Source: Bacteroidota bacterium | GTDB taxonomy: Bacteria > Bacteroidota > Bacteroidia > Bacteroidales > Lentimicrobiaceae | Length of the DNA: 64,000 nucleotides | Reading direction: 5' to 3' | NCBI GenBank assembly: GCA_009773515.1 | Contig: WSXX01000011.1 | Location: 1 to 64,000 of the forward strand | Shown here: positions 49,975-58,278 of the stretch, in pieces | Numbering within the stretch: the stretch's first letter is position 1 | Layout of the letters: each line of letters begins with the position of its first letter | Notes under the pieces: generated by a model | What the model saw: only the letters and a program-made list of their open reading frames with translations | Databases searched by the model: none | Told to the model about the DNA's origin: nothing | Position numbers and translations under genes: made by a program

Positions 49975-51435
49975 TTACTTAACCGGAGCGTTTTTCAGGG
50001 TTTCGGTAAGGTAAATGAAGAATTTTTCAACAGACGCAATGTTCACTTTTTCATCCGGTGAATGGGGATAACGAATGGTTGGGCCAAAAGAAATCATATC
50101 CCAGTTTGGATATACAGCTCCGAGAAGACCACATTCCAATCCGGCATGTATGGCTTTAATTTCAGGCACTTTTCCAAATCTGTTGTTGTAAACACCCTGC
50201 ATTGCTTTAAGAATTGCAGAATCAGGATTGGGTTTCCAGCCAGGATATTCGCCATTAAATTCAACTTTGGCACCTGCCAGTTCAAAAATGCTTCCCATCA
50301 TATGGGTAAGATCTTCTTTGGCTGAATTTACTGAGCTCCGAAGCAGGCAAATTACTTTTACAACACCATTTTCCGATTTCACAATTGAAAGGTTTGTTGA
50401 AGTTTCTACCAATCCTTCCATTGCATCGCTCATGCGGATAACTCCGTTGGGACATCCGTAAACTGCACGCAACATGCGGTTTTGTGTATCAACGTCCATC
50501 AATCCTTCAGGCATTGCTACTTTTTCAAAGGCGATTGTAAGACCTGGTTCGGTCACCGAAAGTTCAGCTTTTATCTCAGCAGTAAAGCTGGCAAAGCATT
50601 TTGCATATTTTTCTGCTTCACCTGCAGGAATGGTAACAATGGCATGTCCTTCGCGGGGAATTGCATTGCGCATATTTCCGGCTTCAAGCGATGAAAGTCT
50701 GAGTCCGTGTTTATGGATACCATGCCATACAATGCGGGCAATAATTTTGCATGAGTTGCCTCTTCCAATAGGAATATCAAGACCTGAGTGACCGCCTTTA
50801 AGACCGGTAACATTTATACGGTAAGCAATGGTATCTGGCTCAACCGCAACCGTGGTGTAAGGAAACTGGAAATTACCGTTCACTCCTCCGGCACAACCGA
50901 TGTAGAGCTCACCTTCGTCTTCTGAATCAAGGTTGAGCAGAATATCACCTTTAAGCACATCCGGCTGCAGGTTAAATGCGCCTGTCATTCCGCTCTCTTC
51001 GTCGATGGTAAACAAAGCCTCGATTAGTCCGTGCTCCAGCGTTTTATCTTCCAGCACAGCCATAATTGCAGCTACACCCATGCCATTATCAGCACCAAGT
51101 GTGGTGCCGTTGGCTTTTACCCATTCTCCGTCGATCAGAGGTTCAATGGGATCTTTCTCAAAATCGTGGGCTTTGTCGCTGTTCTTTTGGGGAACCATAT
51201 CAAGGTGCGACTGAAGTACAATACCCTTGCGGTTTTCCATACCAGGAGTGGCTGGTTTTCTGATCATTACATTTCCAACTTCATCAACCCAGGTTTCAAG
51301 ACCTATGGAAAGACCGAAATTCTTCATGAATTCAATAATCTTCTCTTCTTTTTTTGAAGGACGGGGAACTTGTGTTAAACTGTAAAAATGTTTCCAAACC
51401 TGTGCAGGTTTAAGATTCAAAATAGGATTGTCCAT
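49975..51435 (-). CDS. pepD: Aminoacyl-histidine dipeptidase (PepD), M20 family
   Basis: This cytosolic zinc metallopeptidase cleaves Xaa-His and other dipeptides. The 486 residues match PepD/carnosinase-like enzymes. Metal and catalytic motifs are LQSHLDMVPQK (His ligand and Asp), LGADNGMGVAAIMAVLED (bridging Asp), TIDEESGMTG (catalytic Glu pair) and the closing AIHAGLECGLLGAVYP with the last His ligand region. The central lid domain starts near PDTIAYRINVTGLKGGHSG. It is a single gene with its own terminator and a variant -7 box (TAATTTAG) at 51484-51491. Confidence 0.92.
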   Translation of the reverse strand: MDNPILNLKPAQVWKHFYSLTQVPRPSKKEEKIIEFMKNFGLSIGLETWVDEVGNVMIRKPATPGMENRKGIVLQSHLDMVPQKNSDKAHDFEKDPIEPLIDGEWVKANGTTLGADNGMGVAAIMAVLEDKTLEHGLIEALFTIDEESGMTGAFNLQPDVLKGDILLNLDSEDEGELYIGCAGGVNGNFQFPYTTVAVEPDTIAYRINVTGLKGGHSGLDIPIGRGNSCKIIARIVWHGIHKHGLRLSSLEAGNMRNAIPREGHAIVTIPAGEAEKYAKCFASFTAEIKAELSVTEPGLTIAFEKVAMPEGLMDVDTQNRMLRAVYGCPNGVIRMSDAMEGLVETSTNLSIVKSENGVVKVICLLRSSVNSAKEDLTHMMGSIFELAGAKVEFNGEYPGWKPNPDSAILKAMQGVYNNRFGKVPEIKAIHAGLECGLLGAVYPNWDMISFGPTIRYPHSPDEKVNIASVEKFFIYLTETLKNAPVK

Positions 51436-51510
51436 GTTTTTATTTTTATTTGGTGATTAATCGGTGGTTAAAGTCTTGTCCGGCTAAATTAATACTTTTA
51501 GCTGAACCTG

Positions 51511-51708
51511 CTAACGGAGAGAAGGATGAATTAGTATATTTTGGGGATTCTGCAGTTTACCCCAACTTGATGTCACGAATTGTGATATCAAGATTTCGAA
51601 CTCCTGTTTGCTCAACTGGAACATAAAAGCTTCGGGGGAGCGCTCCATGTTCCGGCTTACAGCCTGGTTCAATGCCCTTGTTTCTACTTGATACAACTCT
51701 GCCAATGT
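51511..51708 (-). pseudogene. Truncated ORF6N domain gene
   Basis: The frame encodes about 64 residues matching the middle of ORF6N proteins: [35 protein letters not shown] and [14 protein letters not shown]. The usual start of the domain (before LAELY) is missing because an in-frame TAA lies at 51709-51711. After SSWG the sequence departs from the family and stops. ORF6N/KilA-N genes are typical of phages and mobile regions, so this is probably a decayed remnant at the edge of the accessory stretch. Confidence 0.75.
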
Positions 51709-51743
51709 TTAACCTCTTGCGAGTTAGAAATTAACAAAGTGAA

Positions 51744-52418
51744 TTATCTTCTTCTTGATTTAGAAAAAGTTACATTTCTTTGAACCCAAAACAGTTTATT
51801 CAATTTTTCCTTCAATATTAATCGTTCAATTGGTTCATAATTAAATATTTTGCCGTCAATATCCCATTGAATTTCAAAATAATTTGTTTCATTAGAATTG
51901 ACTCTGTATTCCTCTGATAACACTTCATCATTAAGCACATATGGGGTTATAATATACCCACTATCAATATCAGAGTAATCACAATATGCCCTGAGACGGA
52001 TTTCAGAGAACTTATATTGACTATGAACTTTAAGAACTTTGTCAGATATATCAAATGGAACGGAATCCAATAGAAGTTGAATTTTATCGAGTGAATATCC
52101 TGGCATAGCATTAGTTCTCAATACAAAAGTTATACTGTCATTTTCCTCAAGCATGACTTCCTTCACCTGAACTGGAATGCTGTTTAAATCATTGAATGAG
52201 CCTTTTAGATGATATTCTTTGCCATCTTTTTCCCAATACCCCCAAGTATACCTTAAATGGTAACCTATGAAATATTCAAGAAAAAAAGTTTTATCATCCC
52301 TTAATGATAAATGGTAAAAATCATGTTTTGCCCAATAGTTGGCATCATTATTTTCCTTTTGGGCAAATAGAGCTGTACTAATGGCAAAAAGAAAGAAAAG
52401 AGCTGTTATTTTCATCAC
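51744..52418 (-). CDS. Secreted protein of unknown function
   Basis: This is a 224-residue exported protein. The signal peptide is MMKITALFFLFAISTALFAQ. The mature part is beta-rich with many aromatic and acidic residues (KTFFLEYFIGYHLRYTWGYW) and a basic end (TFSKSRRR). No family is recognised. It is AT-rich compared with the flanking housekeeping genes and lies just downstream of an RHS-like fragment, so it may be an orphan accessory gene. Any toxin or immunity role would be inference from position. Confidence 0.6.
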   Translation of the reverse strand: MMKITALFFLFAISTALFAQKENNDANYWAKHDFYHLSLRDDKTFFLEYFIGYHLRYTWGYWEKDGKEYHLKGSFNDLNSIPVQVKEVMLEENDSITFVLRTNAMPGYSLDKIQLLLDSVPFDISDKVLKVHSQYKFSEIRLRAYCDYSDIDSGYIITPYVLNDEVLSEEYRVNSNETNYFEIQWDIDGKIFNYEPIERLILKEKLNKLFWVQRNVTFSKSRRR

Positions 52419-52583
52419 ATTGGGTTTTTAATCAACGACGATAAGATAAGGAAAAACTGGTACCCCATTATTATTTATATAATAAATCGTTGGAATATAA
52501 AGGTTGTTTATTTGCCATTTGTTATAAATGACTGGGTATTGGTTTGATTGAGGATATGTTCCGGTTAAAACATATTGTCTTCT

Positions 52584-52714
52584 GATCTTTAAGGTTAGTT
52601 TCGGTAAAGTGTACTGTGGTTCCATCCATAATAACCCGTCCTTCGTCAAAATTAATCCATGCAGGGGCATTGTTGATGATGACAAAGTTAGAGATAAAAA
52701 TCGGTGCGTTTGGT
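52584..52714 (-). pseudogene. Degenerate RHS core fragment 1
   Basis: On the minus strand the frame reads FISNFVIINNAPAWINFDEG, then RVIMDGTTVHFTETNLKDQ. This resembles the end of the RHS core of Bacteroidota RHS proteins, where HFTETYLKDHLGNVRV normally follows. Similarity stops after LKD. There is a one-base shift near the start relative to fragment 3 (ttttt for tttt). The downstream residues in a second frame (52428-52583) look protein-like but do not match any family I know. Confidence 0.55.
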
Positions 52715-52889
52715 TCTATATTTAATCCCTATGATACAGTAAAACAATTAATTAATAAAAGATCTCAGATTGAGACCTGTTTTTTCAATATGTGTTTCAT
52801 TCTTTACACTTTTTTGCAAAATTATAACTTTCAATTTCAATTATTCGGAGATTTTATTTGCGACAGAAGTGAGGCTGGTAAAAATTGAT

Positions 52890-53351
52890 TCAAATTTTAT
52901 AATCACCATCCAAGACCGAATCTATATTAAGTTCAATATTTTTGTTTCTTATAGCCTCAAAAATTTTTTTACGATTTTTTCTGTAACCTGTTGGGAATGA
53001 AAAACGTTTATCCTTAAGATGAATTGTTATAGTTGGATCTGAATATCTTGAAACTGTGTTCTTATAGCTGACAGATAGTATTTCTTTATAGTAAAACCTG
53101 ATTCTTCTATTTTGTATTCGGGTTGGATAAATGATCTCAATTATTTCTTGTTTAAAAGTGCAGTATCTTATTAAAAACTGAGATAAATACCAGGCCAGCG
53201 CAATGAATGAAAAGCCAATGAAAACAATAACAATATTATTGTTCTCATGAATTTCTATAAAGGAGAAAATGGATCCTAGTAAAAATATTAAATAAAAAAA
53301 AGTCCACAAATTAACACTAGTTCTGCATAAGATTGCTTCAGAATTTTTCAT
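52890..53351 (-). CDS. Small membrane protein with PH-like domain
   Basis: This 153-residue protein has two adjacent membrane helices (about 14-31 and 42-59; NLWTFFYLIFLLGSIFSF and NIVIVFIGFSFIALAWYL). A soluble C-terminal half (FKQEIIEIIYPTRIQNRRIR, KEILSVSYKN, PTITIHLKDKRFSFPTG) resembles bacterial PH-like (bPH) folds. The sequence is AT-rich. It begins 21 bases downstream of an RHS-like fragment, the place where tip and immunity genes occur in intact RHS loci. The ATG at 53351 is chosen; a longer frame starting at 53423 would translate the RHS fragment out of frame. Confidence 0.55.
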   Translation of the reverse strand: MKNSEAILCRTSVNLWTFFYLIFLLGSIFSFIEIHENNNIVIVFIGFSFIALAWYLSQFLIRYCTFKQEIIEIIYPTRIQNRRIRFYYKEILSVSYKNTVSRYSDPTITIHLKDKRFSFPTGYRKNRKKIFEAIRNKNIELNIDSVLDGDYKI

Positions 53352-53371
53352 TTTCGTTCCGATTCCAAGGT

Positions 53372-53467
53372 GTTTCCGTAAAGTGTACTGTGGTTCCATC
53401 CATAATAACCCGTCCTTCGTCAAAATTAATCCATGCAGGGGGAGTTGTTAATCATTACAAAGTTAGA
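53372..53467 (-). pseudogene. Degenerate RHS core fragment 2
   Basis: A second copy of the sequence at 52584-52714, about 95 bases long, with the same INFDEGRVIMDGTTVHFTET coding block on the minus strand. It then diverges to PWNRNENEKF and a stop. A one-base shift lies in the NNSP/NNAPAW region, so the copy is not functional. Confidence 0.55.
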
Positions 53468-53470
53468 AAA

Positions 53471-53652
53471 AATCACCTCACCCTGCCCTCTCCTCAAGGA
53501 GAGGGTGCTGTAGCGATAAGATTGTTGTTGTGAGTGCAGCATATTTGTTGATAAAAAACAGATTTACATCGGAGTAAGATCAAGCTCCCTTCTCCTTGCC
53601 TTCGACAAAAGCTCAGGCACCAGAGGAGAAGGGCGGGGGGATGAGGTGCTTT
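53471..53652. repeat. Hairpin-rich repeat element between two RHS fragments
   Basis: It carries two strong hairpins: ccctctcc-tcaa-ggagaggg at 53486-53505, and cccttctcc (53587-53595) with ggagaaggg (53625-53633). The outer ends are similar in inverted orientation (aatcacctcaccctgccc against ggggggatgaggtgctt). The loop of the second hairpin holds a ccttcgaca-gctcagg module (53598-53621). Confidence 0.6.
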
Positions 53653-53655
53653 CCC

Positions 53656-53717
53656 TTAATCCATGCAGGCTTGCCGTTAACAATTACAAAGTTAGAGATA
53701 AAATCGGTGCGTTTGGT
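53656..53717 (-). pseudogene. Degenerate RHS core fragment 3
   Basis: On the minus strand this reads TKRTDFISNFVIVNGKPAWI, the part of the RHS core just ahead of the segment in fragments 1 and 2. It is flanked by stops and is only about 60 bases long. Confidence 0.5.
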
Positions 53718-53898
53718 CAACTGTCCTCTTCGTGGTTTGTGTCAACTCTTTTCTACGCAAAGCTACGCCACGATAATTGGGTAGAAAAGATGATCCTGCC
53801 CGGAGGCTTACATTCATTTTGAAATAACTTGTTTTTGTTTCGACTTAGTATCGATAAAATGTGAGAGAAAACCATGCACGAATTTTCTAAAGTGCACT

Positions 53899-55209
53899 CT
53901 AAAGGTCATTGATTATTTTCACTTTTTGGAAAACAACATCGTATAAATTACTACTATAATTTTGGTCATTATTTTGAAGCCCAAATATATATATGAAGCC
54001 GTCTTTAAGAATAGTACTACAAATTGATAGTTCACTTCTTTCTTCTGAAATTGAAAAGCGAATGAACTCATTGATACTTTTATTACTTGTTTTTAAACCG
54101 ATAAGGTGTTTGGTTAATGAAGCATTTCTATTCCTTACTATTAAAAAACCAATTGTATCATTACTTTCAATAAAACCCCAAACGGTATCGTATGAATGAG
54201 GAAAGATATAAGTATTTATACTTTTTCCATTTAAATCATTAATTGATTTAACAAATGCAAAATTGAACATTTGAAAAGTAATTCTAAAAGGATTTCTATA
54301 ATCTATCTTATTTTCATCTAGTTCTTTAATTGACCCTAAGGAAGATATTATATCGCTGTTCTCATTATATGTAATAGAAAATTCATCTGCATTACTTTCA
54401 AAACATTTGAAATCTTGAATTAAATTGAATGAAGAATCTATAAAAAATAGTAAGTCTTTGATATAAAAAGTTGTACTAGTACTTTGAATGGTACGTGCTG
54501 GACAAAATTTGCTACTTTGAGAATTACTTAATTCGATTGATGCAATTATTCCGATCTTTTTTTCATTAGTTTTCGATAGAAAAAATTTCATTTGACCTAA
54601 CCTGCCAACTTCATCAATAATTGAAGTTAAGCAAGTAATTTTTTTTTGTGTTCTAATATTCCCCTTAAAATCAAGTACAAAAAAATCTAAAGAGTTTGTG
54701 AGAATCGAATAACCACCTCTTTCATTAATTTCTTTTGCATTGCCAATAATAAGTATTGCATCATTTAATATGAACATATCCTTGCAAAAAGTTTCAATCC
54801 TTGTTTCCCAATGCAAAGAAATTCCATCTGTTTTAATAATTCTGACGAAGTTATCATTCAATATATCTGTTTGATAATTACTTACTGCAATATAAAAGAA
54901 GCCATCTTTTCCCAATTTTACATTATCGATTTGGTCACTTCCATGGTTATAGATAGTAATATCGTTAAGAATATCACCCACATAATTAGTACGAAGTATT
55001 GTAATATCAGTATTTGCTGTACCACTTAATGAACCGTGATAAGATGAATTGGTCTGACCGAAAAAAAAGAAAGAACTGTCGTGATCGAAAACATAATCTA
55101 AATAACTAAAGTAACTTTTCTTGATTATTAATTTATCACCAACATCTTGTCCAAAACCAACAACTGATAAAATGGACAGAAAAATAAAGAATAGTTTTGT
55201 TAAAAGCAT
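53899..55209 (-). CDS. Secreted beta-propeller-like protein of unknown function
   Basis: This is a 436-residue exported protein. The signal peptide is MLLTKLFFIFLSILSVVGFG. The body alternates short beta elements such as DKLIIKKSYFSYLDYVFDHD, KLGKDGFFYIAVSNYQ and LSICSTILKDGFIYIFGLQN, which suggests a propeller without a named family. No T9SS domain is present. It is strongly AT-rich compared with the neighbours, which fits later acquisition. The ATG at 55209 begins the signal peptide; an upstream ATG at 55230 would add seven residues. Confidence 0.6.
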   Translation of the reverse strand: MLLTKLFFIFLSILSVVGFGQDVGDKLIIKKSYFSYLDYVFDHDSSFFFFGQTNSSYHGSLSGTANTDITILRTNYVGDILNDITIYNHGSDQIDNVKLGKDGFFYIAVSNYQTDILNDNFVRIIKTDGISLHWETRIETFCKDMFILNDAILIIGNAKEINERGGYSILTNSLDFFVLDFKGNIRTQKKITCLTSIIDEVGRLGQMKFFLSKTNEKKIGIIASIELSNSQSSKFCPARTIQSTSTTFYIKDLLFFIDSSFNLIQDFKCFESNADEFSITYNENSDIISSLGSIKELDENKIDYRNPFRITFQMFNFAFVKSINDLNGKSINTYIFPHSYDTVWGFIESNDTIGFLIVRNRNASLTKHLIGLKTSNKSINEFIRFSISEERSELSICSTILKDGFIYIFGLQNNDQNYSSNLYDVVFQKVKIINDL

Positions 55210-55296
55210 CTGGTCTACCCCCTTAAACAAAGGTCTAATAACGAATTAATAAAAACTTAACTACCCTTAAAGGTGATTTTTCTTATGCCTTTACCC

Positions 55297-55917
55297 CTAC
55301 AGCCACAAATGCACCACCGATTTTGTTTCAAAGTATGGCTCGTCAAAATACCGGCTAAGGTGATAAATCTGGTGTTTGGCAGGTGTACGGTTCAGTTCTT
55401 CGGTAAGGTCGCCACCTTTCAGGTAAAGCACTCCGTTATGCAGCGGGTTCAGCCTACGTTTGGTTATGTTCTTTCGCACCCAATATAAAAACTCAGGCAT
55501 GGCGGTAACTGCTCTGCTCACGACAAAATCAAATTTTTCGGGTACATCTTCCACCCTGATCTGGGCTGATGTAACATTGGCAAGTGAAAGCGCTTCAGTG
55601 ACTGCTTTAACAACCTTAATCTTCTTGCCGATTGAATCAATCAGGTGAAAATTTGCTTCCGGAAATAAAACCGCCAGCGGAATTCCTGGAAATCCGCCAC
55701 CGGTTCCCACATCAAGTATGGTTGTGCCCGGTGCAAACCTGATAACTTTGGCAATGCCCAGCGCGTGAAGTATGTGCCGCTCGTAAAGATGCTCCATGTC
55801 TTTGCGCGATATTACGTTAATGGCTGCATTCCATTCTTCGTAGAGGCCCTTCATCGCTTCAAACTGACTGATCTGGACAGCAGTCAGTTCAGGGAAATAT
55901 TTTTTAATAAGTTCCAT
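55297..55917 (-). CDS. rsmG: 16S rRNA (guanine527-N7)-methyltransferase (RsmG)
   Basis: This SAM-dependent enzyme methylates G527 of 16S rRNA. The 206 residues match GidB/RsmG. The SAM motif ILDVGTGGGFPGIPLAVLFP is clear, followed by FHLIDSIGKKIKVVKAVTEAL and FDFVVSRAVTAMPEFLYW. The opening FEAMKGLYEEWNAAINVIS is also typical. It begins 12 bases after the histidine kinase gene in the same direction, so it may be read through from the two-component operon. Confidence 0.92.
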   Translation of the reverse strand: MELIKKYFPELTAVQISQFEAMKGLYEEWNAAINVISRKDMEHLYERHILHALGIAKVIRFAPGTTILDVGTGGGFPGIPLAVLFPEANFHLIDSIGKKIKVVKAVTEALSLANVTSAQIRVEDVPEKFDFVVSRAVTAMPEFLYWVRKNITKRRLNPLHNGVLYLKGGDLTEELNRTPAKHQIYHLSRYFDEPYFETKSVVHLWL

Positions 55918-55929
55918 TTATTGTATGGG

Positions 55930-57306
55930 TTACAAGGTATAAGGCAAAGTCACATATACGGTGGTTCCTTTCCCGTGCTGAGATTCAACCCTGATGTGTC
56001 CTTTGTGAAGTTTTACAATTTTCTGAATCAGTGAAAGTCCTATGCCGTGCCCTTTATGATTTACGGCGTTTTTGGCCCTGAAAAACGGCTCAAATATCAG
56101 TTGCAGATCATCACTGTCTATGCCAATTCCTTTATCAGAAATAGAAATCAACACATGGTCGTCAAAGAACCCAATTGAAGCTTTCACCACTCCCCCATCC
56201 GAGAATTTGCAGGCATTGTCGATAAGGTTTACAAAAATCAGTTTTAAAAGATTCTCGTTTCCCATTACCGTAAGCTCCTGCTCATCGTCTGAAAGATTCT
56301 CAGTTATCTCTGTTTCAATCAGATAGTGCGGGTATAAAGAATTAATTTCTGCCTGAGTCTGAAGCAACAATTCATCAATTCTGACTGGAGAAATTTTGAG
56401 TGCACTGATATCTTGCTCTGAACGCGCAATTTCGAGAAGGTTATTGGCCAGACTTGTCAGTCCGCGGGCATCTTCAAGAAGCGATTCAAGCACTTCCTGA
56501 TATTCGTGTGCTGATCGCTCTTTTATAAGCGAAACTTCAATCTGACTGGTTATGGCTGCCAATGGAGTCCGTAATTCGTGAGAAGCATTTGAAACAAAAC
56601 TTTTCTGAATCTGAAAAGCTTTCTCAATGCGGTAAAGCATCTGATTGAAAGTGATTGCCAACTTAGCAATTTCATCTGTACCATTTCCTTCGTCAAGGCG
56701 CTTTCCAAGACTGGATGCGGTAATAGACGACACCCTGGAAACTACACCCGAGATTGGTTTGAGTGCCTGACGCGAAAAAAACAGGCCTGTAATAATGGTA
56801 AGTATCATTGATGCCAGCAAACCGATTATGAGTATCAGAATAAGATTGTTAAGTTTAGAAACTCCATATCTGTCTGATGCTGATGCAAATACAACAAACC
56901 GACGAAGTCCGTCGGTATATAACAAGCCTACAGCTTCCCTTCCACCAATCTGAAAAGTATATTCATTGTTGTTACGCACTTTCGACAGCATTTCATCCGA
57001 AAACTCAATTCCTGAATAAACGCCGGAGGAGTAAATGCGGCTTCGTTTAAAATAGTCGAAAACAACGACTTCAATATCTTCAAGCGAACTATAATTGGCG
57101 CTGTCGATGATACGCATCAGATCATCGTCAACCTCTTTAACTTCAATCAGCAGTTTTGCAGTATTGATCGCTTTTTCGCGCAATCTTTCCTTAAACTCCT
57201 GTTTTCGGTAATTGGCTGACAACGAAAAGATCACTAAAGAGAAAGCTACCAGAATTCCTCCTGCCATTAATGCAAACTGAAGCGTAAGTTTAGTTCTGAT
57301 TTGCAT
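55930..57306 (-). CDS. Membrane sensor histidine kinase
   Basis: This 458-residue HisKA-type kinase has two membrane helices (about 6-30 and 153-175) around a periplasmic domain of about 120 residues. A HAMP linker follows, then the H-box FVSNASHELRTPLAAITSQ, the N-box FVNLIDNACKFSD, G1 DKGIGIDSDD and G2 GHGIGLSLIQKIVKLH. The start at 57306 overlaps the response regulator by 17 bases; a longer frame from 57342 is possible but less likely. The layout resembles CusS/ArlS-like kinases. The signal is unknown. Confidence 0.88.
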   Translation of the reverse strand: MQIRTKLTLQFALMAGGILVAFSLVIFSLSANYRKQEFKERLREKAINTAKLLIEVKEVDDDLMRIIDSANYSSLEDIEVVVFDYFKRSRIYSSGVYSGIEFSDEMLSKVRNNNEYTFQIGGREAVGLLYTDGLRRFVVFASASDRYGVSKLNNLILILIIGLLASMILTIITGLFFSRQALKPISGVVSRVSSITASSLGKRLDEGNGTDEIAKLAITFNQMLYRIEKAFQIQKSFVSNASHELRTPLAAITSQIEVSLIKERSAHEYQEVLESLLEDARGLTSLANNLLEIARSEQDISALKISPVRIDELLLQTQAEINSLYPHYLIETEITENLSDDEQELTVMGNENLLKLIFVNLIDNACKFSDGGVVKASIGFFDDHVLISISDKGIGIDSDDLQLIFEPFFRAKNAVNHKGHGIGLSLIQKIVKLHKGHIRVESQHGKGTTVYVTLPYTL

Positions 57307-57997
57307 CTGAAGAAACATCTTTAAGAACATATCCCATACCAATATGGGTATGTATCAGTTTTACAGGGAAGTTTTTATCAATTTTCTTTCGCAGGAAGTT
57401 AACGTACACTTCAATAACATTGGTACCAGTGTCAAACTTGATATTCCAGATTTTGTCGGCAATATCGGCTTTTGAAACAACCTTTCCCTTATTCCTGATC
57501 AGGTATTCGAGCAATGAAAACTCTTTGGCTGTTAACTCGATGGGAATATCACCGCGGCAAACGGCTTTGCTTTCAAGATTTACTTCCAGATCAGCAATTC
57601 TTAATATTTTCTGCTCCTTTTTTTCATTAACTGATCTTTTAAGCAATGCCTTGATACGCGCCAGTAACTCCCTGAATTCAAATGGCTTGACAATGTAGTC
57701 GTCGGCGCCCCTTTCAAAACCCATCAGTTTATCTTCGGTGCTACCCATGGCGGTGAGCATAATAACAGGAACTTCCGAATTTCGTGACCGGATGTCGGCA
57801 CAAAGCTCATAACCATTCATCAGCGGAAGGTTAACATCTATAATGATGAGGTCATACTTTTTGGTTTCGCTAAGCCTTTTGCCAATAAAACCATCATAAG
57901 CAACTTCAGGAGTATAGCCACTTTCTTCAAGCCCTTTGCAGATTGAATCAGCCATTTTAACATGGTCTTCAACAATAAGAATACCTGGTGCCGGCAT
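57290..57997 (-). CDS. OmpR/PhoB-family response regulator
   Basis: This 235-residue transcription factor has a receiver domain (about 5-118) with the phosphorylation site Asp54 (IIIDVNLPLMNGYEL), the acidic pair Glu10/Asp11, Thr (MLTAMGS) and Lys (DYIVKPFEFRELLARI). The C-terminal winged helix (about 137-230) contains TAKEFSLLEYLIRNKGKVVSK and TNVIEVYVNFLRKKID. It overlaps its kinase gene by 17 bases. A variant -7 box (TAATTTAG) lies at 58036-58043. Confidence 0.92.
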   Translation of the reverse strand: MPAPGILIVEDHVKMADSICKGLEESGYTPEVAYDGFIGKRLSETKKYDLIIIDVNLPLMNGYELCADIRSRNSEVPVIMLTAMGSTEDKLMGFERGADDYIVKPFEFRELLARIKALLKRSVNEKKEQKILRIADLEVNLESKAVCRGDIPIELTAKEFSLLEYLIRNKGKVVSKADIADKIWNIKFDTGTNVIEVYVNFLRKKIDKNFPVKLIHTHIGMGYVLKDVSSDANQN

Positions 57998-58250
57998 AAA
58001 GATTTAATATTAAATAAGTAAAAATTCGGGAGTACTAAATTACACATTTTACGTTGAAAAGAATCTGAATTTTATTTTGGCTGTAAATTACTGATAATAA
58101 ACATAATGACTGTACGTTTAACCAATAATTGAATTGAAAAGAACAAACCCTGATTAAGTTAATGTTAAGATGCCAACGCATATCTGACATAAATACATTG
58201 GCCTGAGAAGAATGGAAGAAAATGTTCAGCTCAGGTTTTAAAGGGTTAAT

Positions 58251-58258
58251 TATCTTTG
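58251..58258 (+). promoter_or_regulatory. Putative -7 box for the LysM glucosaminidase
   Basis: TATCTTTG matches TAnnTTTG and lies 15-21 bases before the candidate ATGs. It falls inside the longer frame that starts at 58222 and thus argues for the shorter protein. Confidence 0.55.
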
Positions 58259-58278
58259 CACCAATAAAAAACATGCAA

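Larger units (their letters stand above)
53352..53898. other. Non-coding stretch with two RHS fragments and a hairpin element
   Basis: About 550 bases without an intact gene. In order it holds RHS fragment 2 (53372-53467), a hairpin-rich element (about 53471-53652), RHS fragment 3 (53656-53717) and AT-rich sequence that includes the 15-mer shared with the window start (53800-53814). Confidence 0.65.

Noticed and set aside
52428-52685. An 85-residue minus-strand frame starting in RHS fragment 1
   Set aside because: Its first 30 residues are the RHS segment read out of frame, so the start is not real. The last 50 residues might be the end of a former gene but cannot be supported as a gene.
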